Assembly: GCA_947630485.1 (NCBI GenBank)
Contig: CANRHU010000002.1
Location: forward strand, 1 to 64,000
Direction: 5' to 3'
Origin: an uncultured Lachnospiraceae bacterium
GTDB lineage: Bacteria; Bacillota; Clostridia; Lachnospirales; Lachnospiraceae
DNA length: 64,000 bases
Within the stretch, counting starts at the first letter, position 1. Each line of letters starts with the position of its first letter. Made by a program: the position numbers and the translations under genes. The notes under the pieces are model-generated. The model was given only the letters and a program-made list of their open reading frames with translations. It had not been told where the DNA came from and searched no databases. Below, in pieces: positions 16,214 through 26,724 of this stretch.

Positions 16214-19200
16214 ATGTCGCTTCAGTTTATCATCGGGAGCTCCGGCTCCGGAAAGACATACAGACTTTATCGTGATCTGATCGACCGTTCGCTGCGGGAA
16301 CCGGACGCTTCCTTTATAGCGATCGTGCCGGAGCAGTTTACGATGCAGACACAGAAGCAGATTGTGACGATGCATCCGGATCACGGCACGATGAATATTG
16401 ACATCGTCAGCTTTAACCGGCTGGCGTACCGGATCTTCGAGGAGCTGGCGGTGGAACATCTGACGGTGCTGGACGATATGGGGAAATCCATGGTGCTTCG
16501 GAAGGTGGCGGCGCAGCAGAGGAAGAACCTGACGCTTTACGGCGGGCACCTGAATCAGACAGGGTTTATCAATCAGCTGAAATCCATGCTTTCCGAACTC
16601 TGCCAGTATGGAATTGAGCCGGAGGCGCTCGGAGCGGCGGCGCAGGAGGCGGACAGCGCGCTTCTGCGCGCCAAGTGCGGCGACCTGGAGCTTCTGTACC
16701 GGGCCTTTCGGGAGGAGATTGAAGCCCGGTTTATAACGGCGGAGGAGATTCTGGATGTGCTTTGCCGTGTCCTGCCGCAGTCGGAGCTGGTGAAGCGCAG
16801 CGTGGTTGCGCTGGACGGTTATACGGGTTTTACGCCGGTGCAGTACCGGGTTTTGGAGCTTCTTATGATCCACGCGAAGCAGGTGATCGTCACGGTCAGC
16901 ATGGATCCGAAGGCGGGGCCGTACCGTCGCGGAAAATATCAGAATCTGTTCTATATGGGAACGGAAGTCGTCTGGAAGCTTGCGCGGCTGGCGGCGGAGC
17001 ACGGCGTGGAGCGGGATGAGGATGTGCTTCTGGGCATGGAGGCGGCGCAGAGTCAGGATGACGGAGTGGATTTAGGCGTCCCGTGGCGGTTTCGCCGAAG
17101 CCCCGCGCTTGCGTACATTGAAAAACATTTATACCGTTACGACGGTTCGGCGGACTGGGAGCCGCGGGAGGTGGAGATCTATCAGGCGGCCGCTCCGGGG
17201 GACGAGATAGCGGCCGTGGCGCTGCGAATCCACACGCTGGTGCAGAAGGAGGGAATCCGCTACAGGGAAATCGCCGTGATTACCGGGGATCTGGCCGGCT
17301 GCCGCAATGAGATAGTCAACCGTTTCCAGACGGAGGATATTCCTTTCTTCATGGACAGCAAGAAGAGCATCCTGGAAAATGCCATGGTGGAATTCATCCG
17401 TGCGGGGCTTGAGGCGGTGCGGCGGGATTTTGACTATGAGAGTATGTTCCGCTATCTGAAAAGCGGGCTGGCGGCCGGGGATACCGAGGAGCTGGACCGG
17501 CTGGAGAATTATTGCATGGCGCTTGGCATCCGCGGATTTAAGCGCTGGGATTCGGAGTGGGAATATACGTATCGGGGGGCGAAGGATCTGAATCTGGATC
17601 AGCTGAACGCCTTCCGCAGGGAGATTCTGGCGCCTCTTGCGGCTCTGCGGGAGGCCCTGCGCGAAGACGGAAGAACGGTGCGGACCATGAACGAGGCGGT
17701 GCTTCGCTGGCTGGACGCCTGCGGCGTGCGCGGGAAGCTGAGGCAGCGGCAGGCCGATTTTGAACGGGAGGGTCTTTATCGACTGGCGAAGGAGTATGAG
17801 CAGGTTTACGGGCGGGTAGAGGAGCTGTTTGAGCGTCTGACAGGGCTTCTGGGAAGCGAGAAGCTGAGCCTGAAGGAATATATTGAGATTCTGGACGCCG
17901 GTTTTTCGGAGATTCGGGTGGGCGTTATCCCGGCGACCGTGGATCGGGTGGTGGTCGGAGATATCACCAGGACCCGGCTGGATCAGATCCGCGTGCTCTT
18001 CTTCATCGGCGTCAACGAGGGCGTGGTTCCGTCCAGAAAGGATGCGCAGAGCCTGCTGACGGATATGGACCGTGAGGCGCTGAAGCAGCGCCGGATCGAG
18101 CTGGCGCCGACGTCGAAGGAAGACAGCTTCACACAGAGGTATTATCTGTATCTGCTGATGACAAAGCCGTCAGAACGCCTGATTTTGTCTTATTCGCTTC
18201 TGGACACGGCGGGAAAGAGCCGCAGACCGTCCAGTCTGATCGGCGAGCTTCGGCGGATGTTTCCGCGGCTTACGGTGCGGGAGACAGAAGAGCGGCAGGG
18301 GGAGATCGTGTCAAGGACGGCCGCGAAGGAACGGCTGATCCGCGGACTGCGGGAGTACGCGGCGGACGAAACGCAGAGTGGGAGCGCGTTAAGGCCCGCG
18401 CCCGGTCTGGAAAGCGATTCGTTTCTGGAACTATACCGCTGGTTTGCGGCCAGTCCGGAGTATGCCGGGCTGGTGCGCGGTCTGACGGACGCCGCGTTTT
18501 ATTCCTATGAGAAGAGAGGGGTCAGCAAGGCGGCGGCCCAGGCGCTTTACGGCAAAGTGCTGCAGGGAAGCGTGACGCGGCTGGAACAGTACGCGTCCTG
18601 CGCCTATGCCCATTTTCTGAGCTACGGCCTGGAACTTTTGGAGCGGCAGGAGTACCGGATCGCGGCGGTGGATATGGGAAATCTCTTTCACAGCTCCATC
18701 GACCTGTGCTTTAAGGAAATGACGGCGCGCGGGATACGGGCGGCCAGTCTGGAAGAAGAGGAGCGGAAGGCCCTCGTGCACGAATGCGTTTCCAGGGTGA
18801 CGGCGGAGTATGGCAATACGATTCTTACAAGCTCTGCGCGCAACCAGTATCTGGCGGCGCGGATTGAGCGGATGACGGACCGGACGGTCTGGGCCCTGAC
18901 GCGGCAGCTCCGGAAGGGGGACTTCGAACCGGCAGGTTTTGAGGTTTCCTTTTCCGCGATCGACAATCTGCAGGCCATGAAGATTCGGCTGTCCGACGAG
19001 GAGGCGCTGCACCTTCGGGGACGCGTTGACAGGCTGGATCTCTGCGAGGACGGTCAGCGGGTCTATGTGAAGATCATCGATTATAAGTCCGGCGGAACGC
19101 AGTTTGACCTGGCGGCGGTATATTACGGCCTGCAGCTGCAGCTTGTGGTGTATATGGACGCCGTCATGGAGTTGACCCAGCGAAGTCATCCGGGTCAGGA

Positions 19201-19711
19201 AGTGGTGCCTGCGGGAATCTTCTATTATAATATCCGGGATCCGCTGGCGGAGCGGGAAGCGGGGCAGACGGAGGAGGACGTGGACGGCGAAATCCTGCGT
19301 CAGCTTCGGATGAACGGTCTGGTCAACAGCGACTTTGAGATCGCGCGCCGCCTGGACAGGCAGATTCAGCAGAAATCCGATGTGATTCCGGTGACGCTGA
19401 AAGACGGCCTGATCCAGGAGAGTCAGTCCTCGGTGGCCAGCAGCAGGCGGTTTGAACTGCTGCGGCAGTATGTGCGCGGACAGCTTAAACGGGAGGGACG
19501 CGAGATTCTGGAGGGGCGGATCGACGCGGAGCCCCAGAAGAGCGGCAGCCAGACGGCCTGCACCTATTGCCCGTACCACAGCGTGTGCGGTTTCGATACC
19601 AGGATTGAAGGCTGTCATTTTCGGCGGTTTGCTTCGCTGGATGCGCAGCAGGTGTGGGAGGAGATGGAGAAGGGAGGCGCGGCGGATGCAGTGGACGGAG
19701 AAACAGCTTGA
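16214..19711 (+). CDS. addB: ATP-dependent helicase/nuclease subunit B
   Basis: A 1165-residue AddB. Start ATG 16214 follows GGGGAGG and yields MSLQFIIGSSGSGKT, with Walker A at residues 8-15. The C-terminal RecB-type nuclease motif KIIDYKSGG and four iron-sulfur cysteines (ASCAYAHF, then CTYCPYHSVC) are present, so the subunit should be active. With AddA it processes double-strand breaks to recombinogenic 3' ends and regulates at Chi-like sites. The gene overlaps addA by 26 bases, a normal clostridial addBA order. A TATAAT at 16119-16124 may be its -10 element, but no good -35 is seen. Confidence 0.95.
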   Translation: MSLQFIIGSSGSGKTYRLYRDLIDRSLREPDASFIAIVPEQFTMQTQKQIVTMHPDHGTMNIDIVSFNRLAYRIFEELAVEHLTVLDDMGKSMVLRKVAAQQRKNLTLYGGHLNQTGFINQLKSMLSELCQYGIEPEALGAAAQEADSALLRAKCGDLELLYRAFREEIEARFITAEEILDVLCRVLPQSELVKRSVVALDGYTGFTPVQYRVLELLMIHAKQVIVTVSMDPKAGPYRRGKYQNLFYMGTEVVWKLARLAAEHGVERDEDVLLGMEAAQSQDDGVDLGVPWRFRRSPALAYIEKHLYRYDGSADWEPREVEIYQAAAPGDEIAAVALRIHTLVQKEGIRYREIAVITGDLAGCRNEIVNRFQTEDIPFFMDSKKSILENAMVEFIRAGLEAVRRDFDYESMFRYLKSGLAAGDTEELDRLENYCMALGIRGFKRWDSEWEYTYRGAKDLNLDQLNAFRREILAPLAALREALREDGRTVRTMNEAVLRWLDACGVRGKLRQRQADFEREGLYRLAKEYEQVYGRVEELFERLTGLLGSEKLSLKEYIEILDAGFSEIRVGVIPATVDRVVVGDITRTRLDQIRVLFFIGVNEGVVPSRKDAQSLLTDMDREALKQRRIELAPTSKEDSFTQRYYLYLLMTKPSERLILSYSLLDTAGKSRRPSSLIGELRRMFPRLTVRETEERQGEIVSRTAAKERLIRGLREYAADETQSGSALRPAPGLESDSFLELYRWFAASPEYAGLVRGLTDAAFYSYEKRGVSKAAAQALYGKVLQGSVTRLEQYASCAYAHFLSYGLELLERQEYRIAAVDMGNLFHSSIDLCFKEMTARGIRAASLEEEERKALVHECVSRVTAEYGNTILTSSARNQYLAARIERMTDRTVWALTRQLRKGDFEPAGFEVSFSAIDNLQAMKIRLSDEEALHLRGRVDRLDLCEDGQRVYVKIIDYKSGGTQFDLAAVYYGLQLQLVVYMDAVMELTQRSHPGQEVVPAGIFYYNIRDPLAEREAGQTEEDVDGEILRQLRMNGLVNSDFEIARRLDRQIQQKSDVIPVTLKDGLIQESQSSVASSRRFELLRQYVRGQLKREGREILEGRIDAEPQKSGSQTACTYCPYHSVCGFDTRIEGCHFRRFASLDAQQVWEEMEKGGAADAVDGETA

Positions 19712-22700
19712 GGTCATCGAGACGCGGGGATGCAACCTGCTGGTTTCGGCGGCCGCGGGAAGCGGTAAGACCGCGGTGCTGGTCGAACGGATCATCCGTC
19801 TGATCAGCGAAGGGCCGCGCCCGTTGGATATCGACCGGCTGCTTGTGATGACGTTTACGAACGCGGCCGCAGCGGAGATGCGGGAGAGGGTCGCCCTGGC
19901 GATCGAAAAGAAGCTTATGGAGCAGCCGGACAATGAACATTTGCAGGCGCAGGCGGCGCTGGTTCCCTATGCGCAGATTACGACCATCGACAGCTTCTGT
20001 CTGAGCCTGATCCGGGATCATTTTAATCTGCTGGACATCGATCCGGCGTTTCGCATCGGCGACGAGGGGGAGCTTAAGCTTCTGCGGGCGGACGTGATGG
20101 AGGCGATGCTGGAGGAGTATTATGCCGTGGGGGATGAGGCGTTTGAACGGTTCGTGGATACCTATGCCGCGGGCAGGACAGACAGCAGCGTCGAGGATTA
20201 TATTCAGCAGGTATATACCTTCGCCCAGAGCAATCCCTTTCCGGAACAGTGGATCGCGCGCTGCCGCAGGGAGCTGAAACAGATGGAGGACGGCAGTCTG
20301 CGCGGCGCCGGGTGGATGCGGTTTCTGATGGCGGATGTAAGACGGCAGCTTAAAGAGATGACAGAGCAGTATGAGGAGGCCGCAAAACTGTGCCGCGAGC
20401 CGGACGGGCCGGAGGTCTATCTGCCGGCGCTGCTGGAGGAGCTTGCGATGCTTCGCGGCCTTGCGGCCGCGGAGACGTATGACGGACTTTCCGAGAAGCT
20501 CCGGGCGGCGGAGTTTGGACGGCTGCGGCCGGCCCGCGGCAAGGAGATTGATCCGGTGAAAAAGGAGCGGGTGAGCGAATGCCGCAACCGGATTAAAAAG
20601 GCGGTCGGAAGCCTGAAGGCGGCCTACGGGGAACAGACGGAGGCGGAAGCCGCCGCGGATCTTCTGGCGACGGGGGATGTGGTGCTTAAGCTTCTGGAAT
20701 TGGCGGAGGAGTTTGCCAGGCGCTATCAGGAGGCGAAGAAGGACAAGAACCTGGTGGATTTTAACGACCTGGAACATTACGCGCTGGAGATCCTGGTGAA
20801 AAGGCCGGAGGATGCGGACGGCGATGCGGCAGCGGCCGGCAGAGGAGCGGCGGATACGGAGCCGACCGGCAGCGGAGCGGCGGATACGGAGCCGGCCGGC
20901 AGAGGAGCAGCGGATACGGAGCCGGCCGGCGCGGCAGAAGGCCTCCGCTTCACGGAGACGGCCGATCAGCTGAGCCGCCAGTACGCGGAGATCCTTGTGG
21001 ACGAATACCAGGACAGCAACTACGTGCAGGAAACGCTGATTCAGGCGCTGTCCGGCGAGCGGTTCGGCCGTCCGGACGTGTTTATGGTAGGCGATGTCAA
21101 GCAGAGTATCTATAAGTTCCGTCTGGCCCGCCCGGAACTGTTTATGGAGAAATATGAGACATACACGGAAGGGACGGGCCCCGGACGCCGGATCGAACTG
21201 CATCAGAATTTCCGGAGCCGCGGGACGGTGCTCGCGAGCGTCAACCGGATTTTCTATCAGGTTATGACGAAGAATCTGGGCAATGTGGATTACACCGAAA
21301 AATCAGCCCTGCACGCCGGAGCCGTGTTCCCGGAGGGCGGACGCTGCGCCGCGCGGACGGAACTGCTTCTTTTGGATATCGGGAAGGAATCCATGGGCGT
21401 GCTGGATGAGGAAACGGCGGACTATACGGCCCGGGAGCTGGAGGCGAAGCTGATCGCGGCGCGGATGCGCGAGCTTGTGGATCCGCAGACGGGCATCGAA
21501 GTGTGGGATAAGGAAAAGGCGGCCTATCGGCCAGCCGGATACGGCGATATGGTGATCCTGCTTCGGAGCATGGCCGGCTGGAGCGAGACCATTCTGCAGG
21601 TACTGACGCGGGAGGGGATTCCGGCCTACGCGGAGACAGGCACCGGTTATTTTGATACGGTCGAGGTGGAGACGGTACTGGCGATGCTGGCCGTCATCGA
21701 TAATCCGATTCAGGATATCCCGCTGGCAGCCGTGCTGCGCTCGCCTATGGTGGGTCTGGATGAGGAGGAGCTGGCCTGGATGGCGGCCGCCTATAAAAAG
21801 GTGTCGGAGCACAGGCAGGACCGTGGAATTTATGGTGCGTTCCGGTATCTGACGGAGGAGGCAGTCGAGGGGACAGCAGTAGAAGGGACAGCAGGAGAGA
21901 AAGCGGCAACAGAAAGGGAGACAGCAGAAAGGGAGACAGCAGAAAGGGCGACAGCAGACGAGAAGAAGGCGGGTCGAGTTCCATATGGAGAATACGGGGC
22001 TCACCTGGATGCGGTCGTCCCGAAGCTGCGCCGGTTTGCCGCTCTGCTTGCCGATTTGCGGGCACAGTCCGCTTATCTGCCGATTCACGAGCTGATCTAT
22101 CTGGTCTACGAACGGACCGGCTATTACGATTACGTCTCGGCGATGCCGGCCGGTCAGACGCGGCGCGCCAACCTGGACATGCTGATCGAGAAGGCCTCGG
22201 CGTTTGAGAAGACGAGCTACAAGGGTCTGTTCCAGTTTATCCGTTACATCACGCAGCTTAAGAAGTACGAGACGGATTTCGGGGAGGCCTCGGCCGGACA
22301 GTATGAGAATATGGTGCGGGTCATGAGCATCCATAAGAGCAAGGGCCTCGAGTTTCCCATCGTTTTCCTTGCGGGCCTCGGCAAACATTTCAATAGGCAG
22401 GATGTGCGCGGCAAGCTGATCATCGACCTGGATTTGGGGATCGCCACGGATTATCTGGATCTGCAGCGCCGCGTCAAGGGCCCGACGCTTAAGAAAAATG
22501 TCCTGAAGCGGAAACTGGATCTGGACAATCTGGGAGAGGAACTCCGGGTTCTCTACGTAGCCATGACCAGGGCCAGGGAGCTGCTGATTATGACGGGCGC
22601 CGACCGTTCCCTGGAGAAAAAGCTGGAGAAATGGGAAAATGTGGAGTGGGGCGGACCGGACGGCGGCGGAGAGACCGGGCGGCCGGCGCAGATTTCCTAC

Positions 22701-23765
22701 ACAGTTCTCTCCACGGCCGGATCTTATCTGGACTGGGTTCTGATGACCCACCCGTCGCAGGACAGCCTCATGGAGGTCCGGCAGATTCCGGTGGAGACTC
22801 TGGTGGGCGAGGAGGTGGCGCGTCAGATCAAAAAGAGCGCCGGGAAAGAGGAACTGCTGCGCCTGGCAGGCGAGCCGAAGGAGGAGAAAGCGTCTGCCCA
22901 TGATTCTGAGAGCGTTATGAAGGCGGAGGACGTGTCCGCCCGCAGTTCTGTGAGCATGCAGATGGATCGATGCTTCGGCTATCGTTATGCCCATGAAGCC
23001 GACGTCAGTCTCCATACGAAGATGACGGTTTCCGAGCTTAAAAAGCTCGGCCAGGAGGTCGATGATTTTACCGGGCTGATTCAGGCCGCTGCTGCGGACT
23101 ATCTTACGCTCCGCCCTTCAGAGGAGTCCCGTATCCCAGGCGCCGACATGGGAAAGGAGGAAGTGCCCGCAGCGGGAGACCAGCCCGCAGCGGGGAGCCA
23201 GCCTGCCGCGAAGGAAGCGTCCGCAGCGGAAATCCGGGCCGTCATGGAAGAAGCGGCGCGCCGGGGGACGGCCTTCCACCGCGTATTGGAGCTCTGGGAC
23301 TTCACACAGGGAACGGCGTTCTCGGATGTGGAGAATCAGATAAGGGCGATGGAAGCGCAGCACCGCCTCAGCGCGCAGGCGGCCGGGCTGGTGAAGCCCT
23401 ACCCCATATGGCGCTTCGTATCCTCGCCGTTCGGAGAGCGTATGCGCCGCGCGCAGGAAGCGGGGCGGCTTCACAGGGAGCAGCAGTTTGTGCTTGGGAT
23501 TCCGGCGCGGGAGATGGGTCTTGCCGATTCCGACGAGCTGGTGCTGATCCAGGGCATCATTGACGCGTATCTGGAGGAGGATGACGGACTGGTGCTTTTG
23601 GATTATAAGACGGATCGGGTCGCCAAGGGGGAGGAAGAGGTCTTAAAGAAGCGTTATAAGGTTCAGCTGGATTACTATCAGCGGGCGCTTCAGCAGATGA
23701 CGAAGAAACATGTGAAGGAACGGATTATCTGTTCGCTGCATCTTATGGAGATCATACCGGTGTAG
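19686..23765 (+). CDS. addA: ATP-dependent helicase/nuclease subunit A
   Basis: A 1359-residue UvrD-family helicase with nuclease tail. The start at 19686 (MQWTEKQLEVIETRG) lies inside the end of addB behind GGGAGG. Walker A SAAAGSGKT is at residues 21-29, followed by LLVMTFTNAAAAEMRERV, DEYQDSN (motif II), VMSIHKSKGLEFPIVF (motif V) and RVLYVAMTRAR-like motif VI. The C-terminal nuclease carries LLDYKTDRV. Three low-complexity inserts break the helicase core: near 20838-20930 (GAADTEPAGR repeats), 21862-21975 (TAERE repeats) and 23155-23225 (PAAGDQPAAGS). AddA of this group is usually about 1200-1250 residues, so the inserts explain the extra length. Confidence 0.95.
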   Translation: MQWTEKQLEVIETRGCNLLVSAAAGSGKTAVLVERIIRLISEGPRPLDIDRLLVMTFTNAAAAEMRERVALAIEKKLMEQPDNEHLQAQAALVPYAQITTIDSFCLSLIRDHFNLLDIDPAFRIGDEGELKLLRADVMEAMLEEYYAVGDEAFERFVDTYAAGRTDSSVEDYIQQVYTFAQSNPFPEQWIARCRRELKQMEDGSLRGAGWMRFLMADVRRQLKEMTEQYEEAAKLCREPDGPEVYLPALLEELAMLRGLAAAETYDGLSEKLRAAEFGRLRPARGKEIDPVKKERVSECRNRIKKAVGSLKAAYGEQTEAEAAADLLATGDVVLKLLELAEEFARRYQEAKKDKNLVDFNDLEHYALEILVKRPEDADGDAAAAGRGAADTEPTGSGAADTEPAGRGAADTEPAGAAEGLRFTETADQLSRQYAEILVDEYQDSNYVQETLIQALSGERFGRPDVFMVGDVKQSIYKFRLARPELFMEKYETYTEGTGPGRRIELHQNFRSRGTVLASVNRIFYQVMTKNLGNVDYTEKSALHAGAVFPEGGRCAARTELLLLDIGKESMGVLDEETADYTARELEAKLIAARMRELVDPQTGIEVWDKEKAAYRPAGYGDMVILLRSMAGWSETILQVLTREGIPAYAETGTGYFDTVEVETVLAMLAVIDNPIQDIPLAAVLRSPMVGLDEEELAWMAAAYKKVSEHRQDRGIYGAFRYLTEEAVEGTAVEGTAGEKAATERETAERETAERATADEKKAGRVPYGEYGAHLDAVVPKLRRFAALLADLRAQSAYLPIHELIYLVYERTGYYDYVSAMPAGQTRRANLDMLIEKASAFEKTSYKGLFQFIRYITQLKKYETDFGEASAGQYENMVRVMSIHKSKGLEFPIVFLAGLGKHFNRQDVRGKLIIDLDLGIATDYLDLQRRVKGPTLKKNVLKRKLDLDNLGEELRVLYVAMTRARELLIMTGADRSLEKKLEKWENVEWGGPDGGGETGRPAQISYTVLSTAGSYLDWVLMTHPSQDSLMEVRQIPVETLVGEEVARQIKKSAGKEELLRLAGEPKEEKASAHDSESVMKAEDVSARSSVSMQMDRCFGYRYAHEADVSLHTKMTVSELKKLGQEVDDFTGLIQAAAADYLTLRPSEESRIPGADMGKEEVPAAGDQPAAGSQPAAKEASAAEIRAVMEEAARRGTAFHRVLELWDFTQGTAFSDVENQIRAMEAQHRLSAQAAGLVKPYPIWRFVSSPFGERMRRAQEAGRLHREQQFVLGIPAREMGLADSDELVLIQGIIDAYLEEDDGLVLLDYKTDRVAKGEEEVLKKRYKVQLDYYQRALQQMTKKHVKERIICSLHLMEIIPV
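20838..20927 (+). repeat. 30-bp tandem repeat, three copies, inside addA
   Basis: Three near-identical 30-base units starting GGCAGAGGAGCGGCGGATAC encode GRGAADTEPT/A. They are in frame, so copy-number change would alter a loop and not the frame. Confidence 0.9.
21862..21970 (+). repeat. short GACAGCAG-based repeat array inside addA
   Basis: Repeated GGGACAGCAG and GAAAGGGAGACAGCAG units encode an acidic/Thr-rich linker (EGTAVEGTAGEKAATERE...). It is in frame and purine-rich on the plus strand. Confidence 0.8.
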
Positions 23766-23824
23766 GCGGCTGAGGACAGCCGGCTGCCGGCCGTCTCCAT
23801 TTCCGGAAGAAAGGAAGCTTGAGA

Positions 23825-24220
23825 ATGTTTTTTATTATGGGAATCAATCAGGGGATGAAGGAACTGGCGTACAATGCGTCCCTGTTCATCTGCGACCGCT
23901 GCGGACGCTATGGCCGTTATCAGGTCTATATGACGTACATGTACCTGTCGCTGTTTTTTATCCCGACCTTCAGGTGGGGGAAGCGCTACTATGTGAAGAC
24001 CAGCTGCTGCGGCACGGTCTACGAACTGCAGCCGGAGGCAGGGCGCCGCATCGCGCGGGGCGAGGAACTGACGCTCACGCCCGATATGCTGACAATGGTT
24101 AAGGCCGGGGACGGCGGATCTGCCTGGCGGCCGGCGAAGCGCTGCGCAAACTGCGGCTATGAGACGACGGAGGATTTCGAATACTGTCCAAAGTGCGGGC
24201 AGCGGTTCTGGAAATCATGA
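23825..24220 (+). CDS. zinc-ribbon protein
   Basis: A 131-residue protein with an N-terminal CDRCGRYG knuckle and CCGTVYEL (residues about 24-65), and a C-terminal CANCGYETTEDFEYCPKCGQ zinc ribbon. A central hydrophobic stretch (VYMTYMYLSLFFIPTFRWG) may be a membrane-associated helix. Small zinc-ribbon proteins of this kind are common in Lachnospiraceae, and no function is established that I can name. AGGAAG precedes ATG 23825; an upstream TTG at 23819 is possible. A bidirectional terminator follows. Confidence 0.75.
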   Translation: MFFIMGINQGMKELAYNASLFICDRCGRYGRYQVYMTYMYLSLFFIPTFRWGKRYYVKTSCCGTVYELQPEAGRRIARGEELTLTPDMLTMVKAGDGGSAWRPAKRCANCGYETTEDFEYCPKCGQRFWKS

Positions 24221-24225
24221 TAAAA

Positions 24226-24283
24226 GGGGCCGCTGCGGCAGGTCCATGTTCGGTGTCCTGCACGTTGACAGCGGCCCCCTTGG
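24226..24283. terminator. bidirectional terminator between zinc-ribbon gene and ychF
   Basis: GGGGCCGCTG (24226-24235) pairs with CAGCGGCCCC (24271-24280) between convergent genes. The inner sequence also contains GCAGG/CCTGC. AAAA on one side and CTTGG on the other make it stronger toward ychF. Confidence 0.6.
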
Positions 24284-24293
24284 CGGCGCAGAT

Positions 24294-25391
<1,098 letters not shown>

Positions 25392-25512
25392 ATGATAACC
25401 TCTTTCTGTTGAGTGTGCTTGTTTACGTGGAGTATAGCACACCCGCGCGGGAAATGAAAGCCCTTTTTCCGGCCTCTGTCGAAGCCTGACGCAAAGTGTC
25501 GGTCGAATGGGA

Positions 25513-25541
25513 TTGCTTTTTTAGGTATTTGGCGGTAAAAT
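25513..25541 (+). promoter_or_regulatory. promoter of lgt and the spo0E-like gene
   Basis: TTGCTT (25513-25518), a 17-base spacer and TAAAAT (25536-25541), 32 bases ahead of the lgt ATG. Confidence 0.65.
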
Positions 25542-25573
25542 GGAGAAAATCAGTGAGAAGGGAAAGGACAGCT

Positions 25574-26449
25574 ATGAATTCAGCAGCAGACATCTGCTTC
25601 GTCCATCTGGGCATTACGATTGAGCATCTCGGGAGAAATATTTCCGTCTTCGGCTTTCGGATCGCCTTTTATGGAATTATCATCGGCATCGGCATGATGG
25701 CAGGAATCTTAGTGGCCCGCTCGGATGCGAGGAGACGCGGGCAGGATCCGGATACCTATCTGGATTTTGCTCTCTACGCGATTGTCTTTTCCATCATTGG
25801 CGCCAGAATCTATTATGTAGTTTTCGACTGGGACAACTATAAGAACGACCTGCTGCAGATTCTGAATATCCGTGCCGGAGGGCTGGCGATCTACGGCGGC
25901 GTTATCGGCGGTGTACTGACGCTGCTTTGTTTTGTGAAGGCGCGGAAGCTCTCCTTTTTCTCCATGGCGGACACGGCCTGCCTGGGACTGATTACCGGCC
26001 AGATCATCGGCCGCTGGGGAAACTTTTTTAACTGTGAGGCGTTCGGAGGCTATACGGACAGCCTTCTGGCTATGCGCATCCGCCGGGCGCTAGTGAATGA
26101 GAGCATGATCTCGCAGGAGCTTTTGGACCACCTGATCGTGGAGAATGGGATTGAATATATCCAGGTGCATCCCACCTTTCTCTATGAATCCGTGTGGAAT
26201 CTGGGCGTTCTGCTGTTTATGCTCTGGTATCGGAAACGGAAGCGCTTTGACGGCGAGATGCTTTGTATCTATTTGATGGGCTATGGGCTGGGACGCGCGT
26301 GGATCGAAGGTCTGCGCACGGATCAGTTGATTTTTTTTGCGACTGGGATCCCTGTGTCGCAGGCATTATCCATGGCGCTGGTCGTAGTTGCGGCAGCAGG
26401 TCTGGCGTTAGGCAGAAGGAAGATAAGACATGCAGAAGGAGGAAAATGA
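25574..26449 (+). CDS. lgt: prolipoprotein diacylglyceryl transferase
   Basis: A 291-residue, seven-helix membrane enzyme that transfers diacylglycerol to the lipobox cysteine of prolipoproteins. The Lgt signature GQIIGRWGNFFNCEAFGG with its essential Arg and Asn is intact. RAGGLAIYGGVIGG and HPTFLYESVWNLG, with the conserved His and Glu-Ser, are also present. Start 25574 is preferred over the upstream ATG at 25496, which would add a basic tail and overlap the promoter. The stop overlaps the start of the small spo0E-like gene (ATGA). Confidence 0.93.
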   Translation: MNSAADICFVHLGITIEHLGRNISVFGFRIAFYGIIIGIGMMAGILVARSDARRRGQDPDTYLDFALYAIVFSIIGARIYYVVFDWDNYKNDLLQILNIRAGGLAIYGGVIGGVLTLLCFVKARKLSFFSMADTACLGLITGQIIGRWGNFFNCEAFGGYTDSLLAMRIRRALVNESMISQELLDHLIVENGIEYIQVHPTFLYESVWNLGVLLFMLWYRKRKRFDGEMLCIYLMGYGLGRAWIEGLRTDQLIFFATGIPVSQALSMALVVVAAAGLALGRRKIRHAEGGK

Positions 26450-26607
26450 TGGACAAACTAAGCAGGGAAGAACTGATTCAGCGTATCGAGTCAGCCCGCA
26501 GGAAGCTGAATCAGAGTATCGACGAGAAGAGGCGATACGAAGAGATTTACGAGGACAGCGTCCGTTTGGACGAGTTGATTGAACAATATATTGTAGCCGG
26601 ATTTTAA
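26446..26607 (+). CDS. Spo0E-family aspartyl-phosphate phosphatase (short)
   Basis: A 53-residue helical hairpin protein. The motif SVRLDELIEQYI matches the S-x-x-L-D-x-L-I signature of Spo0E-like phosphatases, which remove phosphate from Spo0A and restrain sporulation. The N-terminal helix (SREELIQRIESARRKLNQ) fits the partner helix. It is translationally coupled to lgt (ATGA) with AGGAGG in the end of lgt, so lgt expression may set its level. It is easy to miss because of its size. A terminator follows directly. Confidence 0.8.
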   Translation: MMDKLSREELIQRIESARRKLNQSIDEKRRYEEIYEDSVRLDELIEQYIVAGF

Positions 26608-26622
26608 GATCCACCACATTTT

Positions 26623-26665
26623 GAGGCAATTGCGGAAAACCACGCAATTGCTTCATTTTTTTGAA
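26623..26665 (+). terminator. terminator after lgt-spo0E
   Basis: GGCAATTGCG-GAAAACC-ACGCAATTGC followed by TTCATTTTTTTG. Confidence 0.9.
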
Positions 26666-26683
26666 TTTTTTTTCAAAAATTCC

Positions 26684-26712
26684 TTGCGTTTTTCTGAATC
26701 TTGTACTAGAAT
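26684..26712 (+). promoter_or_regulatory. promoter of the mraZ (dcw) operon
   Basis: TTGCGT (26684-26689), a 17-base spacer and TAGAAT (26707-26712). MraZ-type repeats lie just downstream. Confidence 0.75.
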
Positions 26713-26724
26713 AATTAATACCAG

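Noticed and set aside
18431..19933. 500-codon minus-strand open frame
   Set aside because: Antisense to addB with no ribosome site or recognisable domain.
20838..20927. Frameshift in addA caused by the tandem repeat
   Set aside because: Each unit is 30 bases and the frame is maintained to the nuclease domain.
19485..21203. 572-codon open frame on the minus strand
   Set aside because: It lies fully antisense to addB/addA, has Arg/Leu/Pro-rich composition and no family motif; it arises from the high GC of the sense genes.
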